This document shows positions 44,252-53,997 of a DNA stretch of 64,000 nucleotides, one piece after another (the stretch's first letter is position 1; every line of letters starts with the position of its first letter). The notes below the pieces were generated by a model. The model did no database searches, had not been told where the DNA came from, and worked only from the letters and a program-made list of their open reading frames with translations. Origin of the DNA: Nocardioides jiangxiensis (GTDB taxonomy: Bacteria > Actinomycetota > Actinomycetes > Propionibacteriales > Nocardioidaceae); assembly GCF_030580915.1 (NCBI RefSeq), contig NZ_JAUQTA010000002.1, positions 124,001 to 188,000 of the forward strand, written 5' to 3'. The position numbers and the translations under genes are program-made.

Positions 44252-44905
44252 ATGACCTCTCCCCAGAGCGACCTCATCGAGCGGTCCGCGTTCGACGACG
44301 CCGGCCTGACCGACTGGCGGATGTTCCTCCGGGCCCTGCACACGCGCTACGACCCCGGCTCGTACGCCGCCGGCCTGGCGCTGGTCGCTGCGATCGGCGC
44401 CGCGGCTGAGGAGCAGGACCACCACCCCGACCTCGACCTGCGCTGGGGCCACGTCAACGTGCTCCTCACCAGTCACGACAGCGGGGGAGTGACGGTGCGC
44501 GACCTGCGGCTGGCGCGCCGGATCAGCGAGATCGCGGCCGCCGCGGGGGCCGTCGCCCGTCCGCAGCTGGTCCAGCGGATCGAGATCGCGCTGGACACCG
44601 CCGACTGGCGGCGGATCCGTCCGTTCTGGAAGGCCGTACTGGGCGGGGCCGACAACCCGCGCCTGCCCGACGAGGTGCGGGACCCCGACGGAGCGACGCC
44701 GACGCTCTGGTTCCAGGAGACGGAGCCGCACGAGACCCCGAAGCAGCGCTTCCACCTCGACATCCGGGTGCCGGTCGACGTCGCGGGCGAGCGCATCGCT
44801 GCCGGCCTCGCGGCCGGGGGTGTCCTCGTGAGCGATGAGAGCGCTCCCGACTTCGTCGTCCTCGCGGATCCGGACGGCAACCGGGTCTGCATCGGCACCA
44901 GCTGA
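44252..44905 (+). CDS. Fusion of pterin carbinolamine dehydratase-like and VOC domains
   Basis: The 217-residue product joins two small domains. The first half (about 1-95) looks like 4a-hydroxytetrahydrobiopterin dehydratase, with EEQDHHPDLDLRWGHVNVLL and later GGVTVRDLRLARRISEIA. The second half (about 105-217) is a glyoxalase/VOC domain starting RIEIALDTADW and ending DPDGNRVCIG. Each domain is known alone; the fusion suggests a shared substrate or product. Function is not known. GGTGGAGG lies a few bases before the ATG, 12 nt after the previous gene. Confidence 0.82.
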   Translation: MTSPQSDLIERSAFDDAGLTDWRMFLRALHTRYDPGSYAAGLALVAAIGAAAEEQDHHPDLDLRWGHVNVLLTSHDSGGVTVRDLRLARRISEIAAAAGAVARPQLVQRIEIALDTADWRRIRPFWKAVLGGADNPRLPDEVRDPDGATPTLWFQETEPHETPKQRFHLDIRVPVDVAGERIAAGLAAGGVLVSDESAPDFVVLADPDGNRVCIGTS

Positions 44906-44982
44906 CGAGGCGGCTGGCCAGCCGCGGGGCCGCCATGATGTGGGACCGGCGTACCGAATCATGGGACGACGGTCATACTTGC

Positions 44983-45011
44983 TTGACGCCTCCTTACCCG
45001 GCAGCGAGTCT
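44983..45011 (+). promoter_or_regulatory. Promoter of the ilvBNC leader
   Basis: TTGACG (44983-44988) and GAGTCT (45006-45011) are 17 nt apart. The -10 box ends 6 nt before the leader-peptide ATG at 45018, so that ORF would be leaderless. Confidence 0.55.
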
Positions 45012-45017
45012 TGACGC

Positions 45018-45053
45018 ATGCGCACTCTTGTACGCACGCGACGCGTGGACTGA
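45018..45053 (+). CDS. ilvB leader peptide ([11 protein letters not shown])
   Basis: This 11-codon ORF has one Leu and two Val codons among Arg and Thr. It lies upstream of a terminator hairpin and the ilvB gene, the layout of classical attenuation. Leader peptides with branched-chain codons in front of ilvB have been predicted in other actinobacteria. No Ile codon is present. Confidence 0.6.
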   Translation: MRTLVRTRRVD

Positions 45054-45085
45054 AACGGACACAATCCCGATCAGTGCATGCGTAT

Positions 45086-45117
45086 CCCCTCGTCGCCGGC
45101 AGGCCGAGGGGTTTTTT
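45086..45117 (+). terminator. Attenuator terminator upstream of ilvB
   Basis: CCCCTCG (45086-45092) pairs with CGAGGGG (45105-45111), with an inner GCC/GGC pair, followed by six T. It lies 31 nt before the ilvB ATG, so transcription must pass it to express ilvBNC. Confidence 0.85.
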
Positions 45118-45148
45118 GTTGGACTCACACTTCGGAGAAGGAACACGG

Positions 45149-46891
45149 ATGAGCGAGAGCGTGACGGGCGCCCAGAGCCTGGTGAGGTCTCTGGAGCACG
45201 CCGGCGTCGAGGACATCTTCGGCTACCCGGGCGGCGCCATCCTTCCGGCGTACGACCCGCTGTTCGACAGCTCGATCCGCCACATCCTGGTCCGCCACGA
45301 GCAGGGTGCCGGCCACGCGGCCGAGGGCTACGCCGCGGCGAGCGGCAAGGTCGGCGTCTGCATGGCGACCTCGGGTCCGGGCGCGACCAACCTGGTCACC
45401 CCGATCGCGGACGCCTACATGGACTCCGTCCCGATGGTCGCGATCACCGGCCAGGTGCCCGAGGCCCTCATCGGCACGGACGCCTTCCAGGAGGCGGACA
45501 TCCGCGGCATCACGATGCCGATCACCAAGCACAACTTCCTGGTCACGGACGCGGCGGAGATCCCCCGCACGATCGCGGAGGCGTTCCACCTGGCCTCGAC
45601 GGGTCGGCCCGGTCCGGTCCTCGTCGACGTCACCAAGTCGGCGCTCCAGGCGATGACGTCGTTCGCCTGGCCGACCGAGATCACGCTCCCGGGCTACCGT
45701 CCGGTGACCCGTCCGCACGCCAAGCAGATCCGTGAGGCCGCCCGGCTGATCGCTGCTGCCCGCAAGCCGGTCCTGTACGTCGGCGGCGGCACGATCCGCT
45801 CCGGCGCGCACAAGGAGCTCCGCGCCCTGGCCGAGCTGACCGGCATCCCGGTCGTCACGACCCTGATGGCCCGGGGCGCCTTCCCGGACAGCCACCCGCA
45901 GCACCTCGGCATGCCGGGCATGCACGGCACGGTCTCCGCCGTCGCTGCCCTGCAGAAGTCCGACCTGATCATCAGCCTCGGCGCCCGCTTCGACGACCGG
46001 GTGACCGGTGACCTCTCGACGTTCGCGCCGGGTGCGCTGATCATCCACGCCGACATCGACCCGGCCGAGATCGGCAAGAACCGCCACGCCGACGTCCCGA
46101 TCGTGGGTGACGTCAAGGAGGTCCTGACCGAGCTCATCGCGCAGCTCAAGGCCGACGGCCAGCAGGGCGACTACGAGGGCTGGGTCGCGTTCTGCGCCGG
46201 CATCAAGAAGCAGTACCCGCTGGGCTACGACGCTCCGGCCGAGGGCCTGGCCCCGCAGTACGTCATCGAGCGCCTCGGTGCGATCTCCGGTCCGGAGACG
46301 ATCTTCGCGGCGGGCGTCGGCCAGCACCAGATGTGGGCTGCCCAGTTCATCTCCTACGAGAACCCCAACACCTGGCTCAACTCCGGTGGCGCCGGCACGA
46401 TGGGCTACTCGGTGCCCGCTGCCATGGGTGCCAAGGTCGCCTGCCCGGACACGACCGTCTGGTCGATCGACGGTGATGGCTGCTTCCAGATGACCAACCA
46501 GGAGCTCGCGACCTGCGCGATCGAGGACATCCCGATCAAGGTCGCCGTGGTCAACAACGACAACCTCGGCATGGTCCGGCAGTGGCAGACGCTCTTCTAC
46601 AAGGAGCGCTACTCCAACACCGACCTGCAGAAGCACGACAAGCCGGTTCGCATCCCCGACTTCCCGAAGCTCGCGGAGGCCTACGGCTGCGTCGGCCTCT
46701 CGTGCGACTCGCCGGCCGAGGTCGACGCCGTCATCAAGAAGGCGATGGAGATCGACGACCAGCCGGTCGTGATCGACTTCCGGGTCCACAAGGACGCGAT
46801 GGTCTGGCCGATGATCGCCGGTGGCGCCAGCAACGACGAGATCCAGTACGCGCGCGACCTCGCGCCCAAGTTCGACGAGGATGACCTCTGA
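45149..46891 (+). CDS. ilvB: Acetolactate synthase large subunit
   Basis: IlvB condenses pyruvate with pyruvate or 2-ketobutyrate, the first common step to valine, leucine and isoleucine. The 580-residue ThDP enzyme has Glu51 ([13 protein letters not shown]), the FAD/central domain and the ThDP-Mg motif GDG at 442-444. ATG 45149 was chosen for its GAGAAGGA Shine-Dalgarno sequence; longer frames run back through the attenuator. It is followed without gap by ilvN (TGATG overlap) and then ilvC, and is controlled by the attenuator at 45018-45117. Confidence 0.97.
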   Translation: MSESVTGAQSLVRSLEHAGVEDIFGYPGGAILPAYDPLFDSSIRHILVRHEQGAGHAAEGYAAASGKVGVCMATSGPGATNLVTPIADAYMDSVPMVAITGQVPEALIGTDAFQEADIRGITMPITKHNFLVTDAAEIPRTIAEAFHLASTGRPGPVLVDVTKSALQAMTSFAWPTEITLPGYRPVTRPHAKQIREAARLIAAARKPVLYVGGGTIRSGAHKELRALAELTGIPVVTTLMARGAFPDSHPQHLGMPGMHGTVSAVAALQKSDLIISLGARFDDRVTGDLSTFAPGALIIHADIDPAEIGKNRHADVPIVGDVKEVLTELIAQLKADGQQGDYEGWVAFCAGIKKQYPLGYDAPAEGLAPQYVIERLGAISGPETIFAAGVGQHQMWAAQFISYENPNTWLNSGGAGTMGYSVPAAMGAKVACPDTTVWSIDGDGCFQMTNQELATCAIEDIPIKVAVVNNDNLGMVRQWQTLFYKERYSNTDLQKHDKPVRIPDFPKLAEAYGCVGLSCDSPAEVDAVIKKAMEIDDQPVVIDFRVHKDAMVWPMIAGGASNDEIQYARDLAPKFDEDDL

Positions 46892-47433
46892 TGGCCCGTC
46901 ACACCCTCTCGGTCCTGGTCGAGAACAAGCCCGGCGTCCTGGCCCGCATCGCGGCGCTCTTCAGCCGTCGCGGCTTCAACATCGACTCGCTCGCGGTCGG
47001 CCCGACCGAGCACAGCGACGTCTCGCGCATGACCATCGTGGTCAACGTCGAGGAGACCCCGCTCGAGCAGGTCACCAAGCAGCTCAACAAGCTGATCGAG
47101 GTGCTGAAGATCGTCGAGCTCGACGGCAGCGCCTCGGTCAACCGCGAGCTGCTCCTGGTCAAGCTCAAGGCAGACGCCGAGAGCCGTGGCCAGGTCCTCG
47201 ACGTGGTCCAGCTCTTCTCGGCCGACGTCGTCGACGTGGCCCCGGACGCGGTCACGGTCCAGCTGGTCGGCAGCAGCCAGCGACTCTCCGACTTCCTCAA
47301 GGTCGTCGAGCCGTTCGGCATCCGCGAGCTGGTCCAGTCGGGCATGGTCGCGATCGGTCGTGGCCCGCGCTCGATCTCGGAGCGCACCCTGCGCCCCGTC
47401 GCAGTTCCGACCCCGCCGCCCGCTGCCGGCTGA
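46891..47433 (+). CDS. ilvN: Acetolactate synthase small (regulatory) subunit
   Basis: IlvN binds valine and controls IlvB. The 180-residue product has an N-terminal ACT domain (LSVLVENKPGVLARIAALFSR, about residues 4-24, then FNIDSLAVGPTE) and a C-terminal IlvN domain (about 85-165). A short Pro-rich tail follows. Its ATG overlaps the ilvB stop by one base. Confidence 0.97.
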   Translation: MARHTLSVLVENKPGVLARIAALFSRRGFNIDSLAVGPTEHSDVSRMTIVVNVEETPLEQVTKQLNKLIEVLKIVELDGSASVNRELLLVKLKADAESRGQVLDVVQLFSADVVDVAPDAVTVQLVGSSQRLSDFLKVVEPFGIRELVQSGMVAIGRGPRSISERTLRPVAVPTPPPAAG

Positions 47434-47468
47434 GTCCCCAGCCGGCCGCCGGCCGGGTGTCCCCCTGA

Positions 47469-48533
<1,065 letters not shown>

Positions 48534-48551
48534 CCCGACGCCACGTCGTAC

Positions 48552-48589
48552 GACGACGCCCCCGACCGGACCCGGTCGGGGGCGTCGTC
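48552..48589. terminator. Bidirectional terminator after ilvC
   Basis: GACGACGCCCCCGACC (48552-48567) pairs exactly with GGTCGGGGGCGTCGTC (48574-48589) around a 6-nt loop. A short pyrimidine run (CCTTTC) follows. It separates ilvC from a convergent ABC transporter gene. Confidence 0.8.
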
Positions 48590-48604
48590 CCTTTCAGTCG
48601 CGTG

Positions 48605-49426
48605 TCACTTGACCTCGGTGCGCAGCACGAGCCGCAGGCCGACGAGGAAGGGCACGACGATCCAGAGCAGGGTCGTCACGCCGAGCTGGGTCCACTGCTC
48701 ACCGGTCAGTGCGCTGTCGAAGAGCAGGAAGCGGGTCTGGTTGAGGTCGAACCAGCCGGCGTGGTCGGCCCACCACTGCTGCGAGGAGGCCAGTGCGCCG
48801 GAGACGCCCGGGAGCACGAAGTTCACGACGAAGTAGCCGACGACGGCGGCGGGCGAGCTGCGGAAGAGCAGGCCGAGGGCGAGGCCCAGCAGCATGCCGA
48901 GCTCGTTGGCCAGGACGATCTTCGCGAACGATGCGGCGCTGATGTCCCAGATCGCCTCGTTGCCGGTCACGAGCGAGGTCACCACGTTGCCGAGGGCGCC
49001 GATGCCGAGCGCGAGCAGCATCGAGACGACGCCGATGGCGAGCACGTCGACGACCTTCGCGCCGATGACGCGTGGCCGGCTCGGCACGAGGGTGAACGTC
49101 GTGAGCGCGGTGCGCTGGCTCCACTCACTGGTCACGGCCAGCACGCCGATGACCGGGAGCACGATCGACATCGGGCTGCCGACAGCGGCGGCGAAGGAGT
49201 CGAAGGAGAGCGAGTCGCGGTCGCCGAGCAGCACGGTGACCACGGTCGCGATCACCGACGCGATCACGATGCTCGCCATCAGCCAGAACCCGGCGCGGGT
49301 GTCGAACATCTTCTGCAGCTCGACCAGGAGCACCCGGCCGAATGGGATCGGCTCCGGCGTACGCCGTGGCGCGCGGCGTTCGCCTGCGACGGGGCGGGCG
49401 TCGGGGGAGAGGGTCTCGGTGCTCAT
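48605..49426 (-). CDS. ABC-2-type transporter permease
   Basis: The 273-residue product has an N-terminal cytoplasmic helix (FGRVLLVELQKMFDTRAGFW, typical of ABC-2 permeases) and six membrane segments. It pairs with the ATPase encoded just upstream; its ATG overlaps the ATPase stop by 4 nt. Such pairs export antibiotics, lipids or peptides; nothing in the sequence fixes the substrate. No regulator gene is adjacent. Confidence 0.9.
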   Translation of the reverse strand: MSTETLSPDARPVAGERRAPRRTPEPIPFGRVLLVELQKMFDTRAGFWLMASIVIASVIATVVTVLLGDRDSLSFDSFAAAVGSPMSIVLPVIGVLAVTSEWSQRTALTTFTLVPSRPRVIGAKVVDVLAIGVVSMLLALGIGALGNVVTSLVTGNEAIWDISAASFAKIVLANELGMLLGLALGLLFRSSPAAVVGYFVVNFVLPGVSGALASSQQWWADHAGWFDLNQTRFLLFDSALTGEQWTQLGVTTLLWIVVPFLVGLRLVLRTEVK

Positions 49427-50319
49427 GCTGCGTTCCCTTCGCGGGCGGTGGTGGCGGTGAGCTCGAGGAACATCTCCTCGAGGCGGGCCCCGTCGGCGGC
49501 GCGGAGCTCGCTGACGGCGATGCCGGCGGCGAAGGCGATCCGGCCGATGTGGCCGGCGTCGCCGCTGACCAGCAGGGCGCCGTCGGCGGGCGTGGACTCC
49601 AGGCCTGCGCCGACCAGAGCGGTGTGGAGGCCGCGCAGGTCGTCGGCGCGGACCAGGGTCTCGGCCGACGCGAGCAGGTCGGCCTTGGTGCCCGAGGCGA
49701 CGATCCGGCCGTGGCCGATGACGACGATGTCGTCGGCGACGACCTCGATCTCGTTGAGCAGGTGGCTGGAGAGGAGCACGGTGCCGCCCTGGTCGGCGAA
49801 GCCGCGCAGGAGGTCGCGCATCCAGCGGATGCCGGCGGGGTCGAGGCCGTTGGCCGGCTCGTCGAGGATCAGCACCTCGGGGTCGCCGAGGAGTGCGGAG
49901 GCGATGCCGAGGCGCTGGCGCATGCCGAGGGAGTAGGTGCGGACTCGGCGGCCCGCCTCCTCCTCGGTCAGGCCCACGGCGGCGAGGAGGTCGTCGACGC
50001 GGGACCCGGGCAGGCCCATGAGGCGCGCGTTGATGCGCAGCACCTCGCGGCCGGTGCGGCCGGCGTGCTGGGCCGAGGCGTCCAGGAGGACGCCGACCTC
50101 GCGGCCGGGGTTGGGCAGGTCGGCGAAGCGACGGCCGAGGATGTGGGCGGTGCCGGAGCTGGCCTCGGCGAGGCCGGCCATGATCCGCATGGTGGTGGAC
50201 TTGCCGGCGCCGTTCGGGCCCAGGAAGCCCGTGACGCGGCCCGGCAGCGCGGTGAACGACACGTGGTCGACGGCGGTGTGGCGGCCGTACGACCTGGTGA
50301 GGGATTCGACGGTGATCAT
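49423..50319 (-). CDS. ABC transporter ATP-binding protein
   Basis: The product has 298 residues from ATG 50319 (301 from a GTG at 50328). Walker A is GPNGAGKST at 34-42, the signature YSLGMRQRLG near 130, and Walker B VLILDEPANGLDP near 152. A C-terminal extension of about 80 residues resembles that of DrrA/NatA-like drug or sodium exporters. It energises the ABC-2 permease encoded immediately downstream. A strand-independent GC hairpin (GGGGGCG/CGCCCCC) lies upstream near 50343-50369. Confidence 0.92.
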   Translation of the reverse strand: MITVESLTRSYGRHTAVDHVSFTALPGRVTGFLGPNGAGKSTTMRIMAGLAEASSGTAHILGRRFADLPNPGREVGVLLDASAQHAGRTGREVLRINARLMGLPGSRVDDLLAAVGLTEEEAGRRVRTYSLGMRQRLGIASALLGDPEVLILDEPANGLDPAGIRWMRDLLRGFADQGGTVLLSSHLLNEIEVVADDIVVIGHGRIVASGTKADLLASAETLVRADDLRGLHTALVGAGLESTPADGALLVSGDAGHIGRIAFAAGIAVSELRAADGARLEEMFLELTATTAREGNAA

Positions 50320-50451
50320 GGCTCCCACCCTCGTGTGCAGGCGGGGGCGGGCGCTTCGGGCACGCCCCCGGTGCCGACCCTGAGATCGCCGCGCCTGGCC
50401 TCAGGGACACATCGGGGGAACAAGGGGACACGTCACGTGGTTGTGCCCGCC

Positions 50452-51150
50452 ATGGAGATCGAGATCTGGTCCGACGTCGTCTGCCCGTGGTGCTACATCG
50501 GCAAGCGCCGGCTCGAGAAGGCACTGGACGGCTTCGAGCACGACGTGACCATCACCTGGCGTTCCTTCCAGCTCGACCCGGGCGCACCGACGGTGCCGGT
50601 CGAGACTGTCGCGGAGGCCCTGGGCCGCAAGTACGGCGGGGGAGAGGCCGCGGGTCGGCAGATGATCGACCGCGTCGAGGCGGTCGCCGCGGAGGAGGGC
50701 ATGCTCTGGCGGCACCACCAGTCGCAGCGTGTCGGCACCGTCGACGCCCACCGTCTCCTGCACCTCGCGCTGCACGACGGCGGTCCCAAGCTCCAGGGCC
50801 AGCTCAAGGAGCGCCTCTTCGCGGCGTACTTCGCCGAGGCGGCGAACGTCGCGGACCACGGCGTCCTGCGGAGCCTGGCGGCCGAGGCCGGCCTCGACGC
50901 CGCCCGTGTCGACGAGGTCCTGGCGGGCAGTGACTACCTCGACGAGGTGTACGCCGACCAGCAGCAGGCCGGCGCGTACGGTGCGACCGGTGTGCCGTTC
51001 TACGTGATCGAGAAGCGCTACGGCGTCTCGGGTGCCCAGCCCGCCGAGGCCCTGCGCCAGGTCCTCGGCCGCGCGTGGACGGACCTGCACCCGTCCCTCA
51101 CGATCGTCGACGGCGACAACGCCTGCGGCCCCGACGGTTGCGCCATCTGA
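50452..51150 (+). CDS. DsbA-family (FrnE-like) thiol oxidoreductase
   Basis: The 232-residue product is a thioredoxin-fold protein with inserted helical domain and the active site CPWC at 11-14. The cis-Pro loop is GVPFYVIEKRYGVSGAQP near residue 182. There is no signal peptide, so it acts in the cytoplasm, like FrnE proteins of actinobacteria and deinococci linked to polyketides or oxidative stress. The last residues hold another Cys pair (ACGPDGCAI). ATG 50452 is preferred; GTG 50443 and 50437 are possible and the latter is nearer to AAGGGG. It is divergent from the ABC genes. Confidence 0.9.
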   Translation: MEIEIWSDVVCPWCYIGKRRLEKALDGFEHDVTITWRSFQLDPGAPTVPVETVAEALGRKYGGGEAAGRQMIDRVEAVAAEEGMLWRHHQSQRVGTVDAHRLLHLALHDGGPKLQGQLKERLFAAYFAEAANVADHGVLRSLAAEAGLDAARVDEVLAGSDYLDEVYADQQQAGAYGATGVPFYVIEKRYGVSGAQPAEALRQVLGRAWTDLHPSLTIVDGDNACGPDGCAI

Positions 51151-51223
51151 GACGGCACGAGCGTTCACCGTGCCGCCGCCGTGCGGCCGTGAAACCCGCC
51201 CGGGCTCCCCTCGGGGGTCCCTG

Positions 51224-51229
51224 TAGAGT
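51224..51229 (+). promoter_or_regulatory. -10 box upstream of serA
   Basis: TAGAGT gives a predicted start near 51236 and a leader of about 85 nt. No convincing -35 box is seen. Confidence 0.4.
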
Positions 51230-51319
51230 GAGGGCCCGCGCACAGCGTCGTGCACGCCCCTCTGCGCCTTCTGCGCGAGGATCCCCGGAACCACACTCGC
51301 ACCAAACGAGGGAATCGCT

Positions 51320-52909
51320 GTGAGCAAGCCTGTCGTCCTGATCGCCGAAGAGCTGAGCCCCGCCACCATCGACGCGCTGGGTCCCGACTTCGAGATCCGC
51401 AACTGCAACGGCGCCGACCGCGCCGAGCTGCTGCCGGCCATCGCCGACGTCGACGCGATCCTGGTCCGGTCCGCGACCAAGGTCGACGCCGAGGCGCTCG
51501 CCGCCGCGTCGAAGCTGAAGGTCGTCGCCCGCGCCGGTGTCGGTCTCGACAACGTCGACGTGAAGGCCGCCACCGAGCGCGGTGTCATGGTCGTCAACGC
51601 GCCGACGTCCAACATCGTCTCCGCCGCCGAGCTCGCCGTCGCGCTGATGCTCGCCGCCGCCCGCAACGTCTCGCCGGCGCACGCCGCGCTCAAGGACGGC
51701 GTCTGGGCCCGCTCGAAGTACTCCGGAATCGAGCTCTACGAGAAGACGGCCGCCATCGTCGGCCTGGGTCGCATCGGCGTCCTCGTCGCGCAGCGCCTCT
51801 CGGCGTTCGGCATGAAGGTCATCGCGTACGACCCCTACGTCCAGGCCGGCCGCGCTGCCCAGATGGGTGTCCGCCTCGTCGACCTCGACACCCTGATGGC
51901 CGAGGCCGACTTCATCTCCGTGCACCTCCCGAAGACGCCGGAGACCGTGGGCCTGATCGGCGCCGACCAGTTCGCGAAGGCGAAGAAGGAGCTCGTGCTC
52001 GTCAACGCCGCCCGCGGTGGCATCGTCGACGAGGCCGCGCTCTACGACGCGCTCAAGGAGGGGCGCATCGCGGCCGCCGGCCTCGACGTCTTCGCCAAGG
52101 AGCCGTGCACCGACAGCCCGCTCTTCACCCTCGACAACGTGGTCGCCACGCCGCACCTCGGTGCGTCGACCGAGGAGGCCCAGGAGAAGGCCGGCATCGC
52201 CGTCGCCAAGTCCGTGCGCCTCGCTCTCGCGGGTGAGCTGGTCCCCGACGCGGTCAACGTCCAGGGTGGCGTCATCGCTGAGGACGTCCGCCCGGGCATC
52301 CCGCTCACGGAGAAGCTCGGCCGCGTCTTCACCGCGCTCGCCGGCGAGGTCGCCCAGCAGATCGACGTCGAGGTCCGTGGCGAGATCACCGAGTACGACG
52401 TCAAGGTGCTGGAGCTCGCCGCCCTCAAGGGCGTCTTCGCCGACATCGTCGAGGACCAGGTCTCCTACGTCAACGCGCCGCTGCTGGCCGCCGAGCGCGG
52501 CACGGCTGTCCGCCTCGTCGCCGAGTCGGAGTCGCCGGACCACCGCAACCTGATCACGATCCGCGGCACGCTCGCCGACGGCTCGCAGGTCTCGGTCTCC
52601 GGCACCCTGGTCGGCATCCACCAGCGCGAGCGCCTCGTCGAGGTCAACGGCTTCGACGTGGACATCGAGCTCACCGAGCACCTCGCCTTCTTCCGCTACG
52701 AGGACCGCCCGGGCATGGTCGGCACGCTCGGCGGCATCCTGGGCGACGCGGGCGTCAACATCGCCGGCATGCAGGTCGCCCGTGACGCCAAGGGTGGCCA
52801 GGCCCTCGTGGCGCTGTCGGTCGACTCCGCCATCCCGGCAGAGACGCTGGCCAAGGTCGAGGCCGAGATCAAGGCCGAGTCGGTGCGCGCTGCCGACCTC
52901 ACCGACTGA
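51320..52909 (+). CDS. serA: D-3-phosphoglycerate dehydrogenase
   Basis: SerA oxidises 3-phosphoglycerate to start serine synthesis. The 529-residue long form has the substrate/NAD domain (GLGRIG near residue 150; RG, E and H residues, with the His in TPHLGAST near 277), the ASB intervening domain (about 315-450) and a C-terminal ACT domain (about 457-529) that probably binds serine. This is the type found in mycobacteria. GAGGGA lies 6 nt before the GTG. It is monocistronic, with a strong hairpin after it. Confidence 0.97.
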   Translation: MSKPVVLIAEELSPATIDALGPDFEIRNCNGADRAELLPAIADVDAILVRSATKVDAEALAAASKLKVVARAGVGLDNVDVKAATERGVMVVNAPTSNIVSAAELAVALMLAAARNVSPAHAALKDGVWARSKYSGIELYEKTAAIVGLGRIGVLVAQRLSAFGMKVIAYDPYVQAGRAAQMGVRLVDLDTLMAEADFISVHLPKTPETVGLIGADQFAKAKKELVLVNAARGGIVDEAALYDALKEGRIAAAGLDVFAKEPCTDSPLFTLDNVVATPHLGASTEEAQEKAGIAVAKSVRLALAGELVPDAVNVQGGVIAEDVRPGIPLTEKLGRVFTALAGEVAQQIDVEVRGEITEYDVKVLELAALKGVFADIVEDQVSYVNAPLLAAERGTAVRLVAESESPDHRNLITIRGTLADGSQVSVSGTLVGIHQRERLVEVNGFDVDIELTEHLAFFRYEDRPGMVGTLGGILGDAGVNIAGMQVARDAKGGQALVALSVDSAIPAETLAKVEAEIKAESVRAADLTD

Positions 52910-52930
52910 CTCCACGCAGCAACACGTCGT

Positions 52931-52957
52931 ACGGCCGGTCCCGTCGGGGCCGGCCGT
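52931..52957 (+). terminator. Hairpin after serA
   Basis: ACGGCCGGTCCC (52931-52942) pairs with GGGGCCGGCCGT (52946-52957), 12 pairs with one G-T and a GTC loop. A short pyrimidine stretch (ATTTCC) follows a few bases later. Confidence 0.7.
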
Positions 52958-52978
52958 CCGGCATTTCCTGGCCCGTAC

Positions 52979-53019
52979 GGGTCACTGTGCCCCAGTTCAT
53001 GAGCGCGGGGCCGTGACCC
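52979..53019 (+). promoter_or_regulatory. Interrupted stem in the leader of GH16 gene 1
   Basis: GGGTCAC (52979-52985) pairs with GTGACCC (53013-53019), and inside it GCCCC (52989-52993) pairs with GGGGC (53007-53011). It lies 85 nt before the GTG of the first GH16 gene. It could be an RNA element or part of the serA 3' end. Confidence 0.35.
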
Positions 53020-53103
53020 TGCGTGCAGGGGCGTCGTTGGGACTCGACAGCGCTGCTTCCCATCCGGGGGCAGGCATCGGACCTCCCGGAAGGCAGCCTC
53101 CTC

Positions 53104-53979
53104 GTGGACCGTCGACCTCGCATCCTGCTGCTCCTCGCAGTGCTGGTGGTGCCGTTCGGCGTCCTCGACGTGGCCCCCGCGCCGCACGCGGCTGCCGCAG
53201 ACGGACCGAACTGCGGCACGACGGTCTACAAGGCCTCCGGCGAGGCGTGGCAGTGCACCTTCTCCGAGGGGTTCTCCAGCTCGACCCTCGACACGACGAA
53301 GTGGCGGCCGCTGCTCACGCGCAACACCGATGCGCAGACACCCGAGTGCCGGATCAAGGACAACCGGACTGTCGCGCTCGCGAACGGCGTCCTCAAGCTC
53401 ACCGTCCGCAAGCTCTCCTCGCCGATGACCTGCACCACCAAGTCGGGCAGCACCTACCGGACGTCGTACATCGGGGGCGGGATCGCCACCAACGGCCTGT
53501 TCCACCTCACCTACGGTCGCGTCCAGTTCCGCGCGGCGATGCCGTACTACGGCGGCAGGGGCATCCACAGCGCGCTCTGGCTGTGGCCGGCGTACATGAA
53601 GTACGGCGAGAAGTCGGGCGAGCTGGACGTGGCCGAATGGCGTTCGTCGCAGCCGCACCGCGTCGTGCCGACGGTTCACTACAACGACGGGGGAGCGGAC
53701 CCCGACATCACCAACTGGGCCTGCTACGTGGACAAGGTCTGGAACTTCCACACCTACACGCTGGAGTGGACGCGGGACTCGCTGCGGTTCCTCTACGACG
53801 GCAAGCTGTGCCTCGAGGACAGCTGGATCTCCGCCGACGGCCTGACCAAGCCGGCGCCGTTCGACGAGCCGTACTTCCTCATCCTCAACCAGGCCCTCGG
53901 GAGCGGGCAGAACGCCGTCACGTCGAGCACGGCCTTCCCCCAGTCGATGTCCGTGGACTACGTGCGGGTGTGGCGCTAG
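53104..53979 (+). CDS. Secreted GH16 family glycoside hydrolase (copy 1)
   Basis: The 291-residue product has a signal peptide (hydrophobic RPRILLLLAVLVVPFGVLDV, Ala-rich cleavage region near residue 30) and a single GH16 jelly-roll domain. The catalytic motif is ELDVAE at 173-178, with nucleophile Glu173 and acid/base Glu178. GH16 enzymes of this kind cut beta-1,3- or mixed beta-1,3/1,4-glucans. Conserved Cys (CGTTVY, WQCTF, TPECRI) suggest disulfides. The GTG at 53104 gives the best signal peptide and has GGAAGG about 10 nt upstream. It is the first of four tandem paralogs. Confidence 0.9.
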   Translation: MDRRPRILLLLAVLVVPFGVLDVAPAPHAAAADGPNCGTTVYKASGEAWQCTFSEGFSSSTLDTTKWRPLLTRNTDAQTPECRIKDNRTVALANGVLKLTVRKLSSPMTCTTKSGSTYRTSYIGGGIATNGLFHLTYGRVQFRAAMPYYGGRGIHSALWLWPAYMKYGEKSGELDVAEWRSSQPHRVVPTVHYNDGGADPDITNWACYVDKVWNFHTYTLEWTRDSLRFLYDGKLCLEDSWISADGLTKPAPFDEPYFLILNQALGSGQNAVTSSTAFPQSMSVDYVRVWR

Positions 53980-53984
53980 CCGCC

Positions 53985-53990
53985 TAGGGT
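53985..53990 (+). promoter_or_regulatory. -10 box of a leaderless promoter (GH16 gene 2)
   Basis: TAGGGT ends 7 nt before the ATG at 53998, just after the stop of GH16 gene 1. Copy 2 may thus be expressed on its own. Confidence 0.5.
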
Positions 53991-53997
53991 CGACGGG

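Noticed and set aside
45011..45148. N-terminal extension of IlvB through the attenuator
   Set aside because: The extension would translate the terminator hairpin and the T-run, and ATG 45149 has a proper Shine-Dalgarno sequence and matches the family start.
44983..45149. T-box riboswitch upstream of ilvB (and likewise cimA)
   Set aside because: The leaders are too short (about 100-130 nt) and have no AGUA-type stem I or GGTGG-type antiterminator; short peptides with branched-chain codons explain them better.
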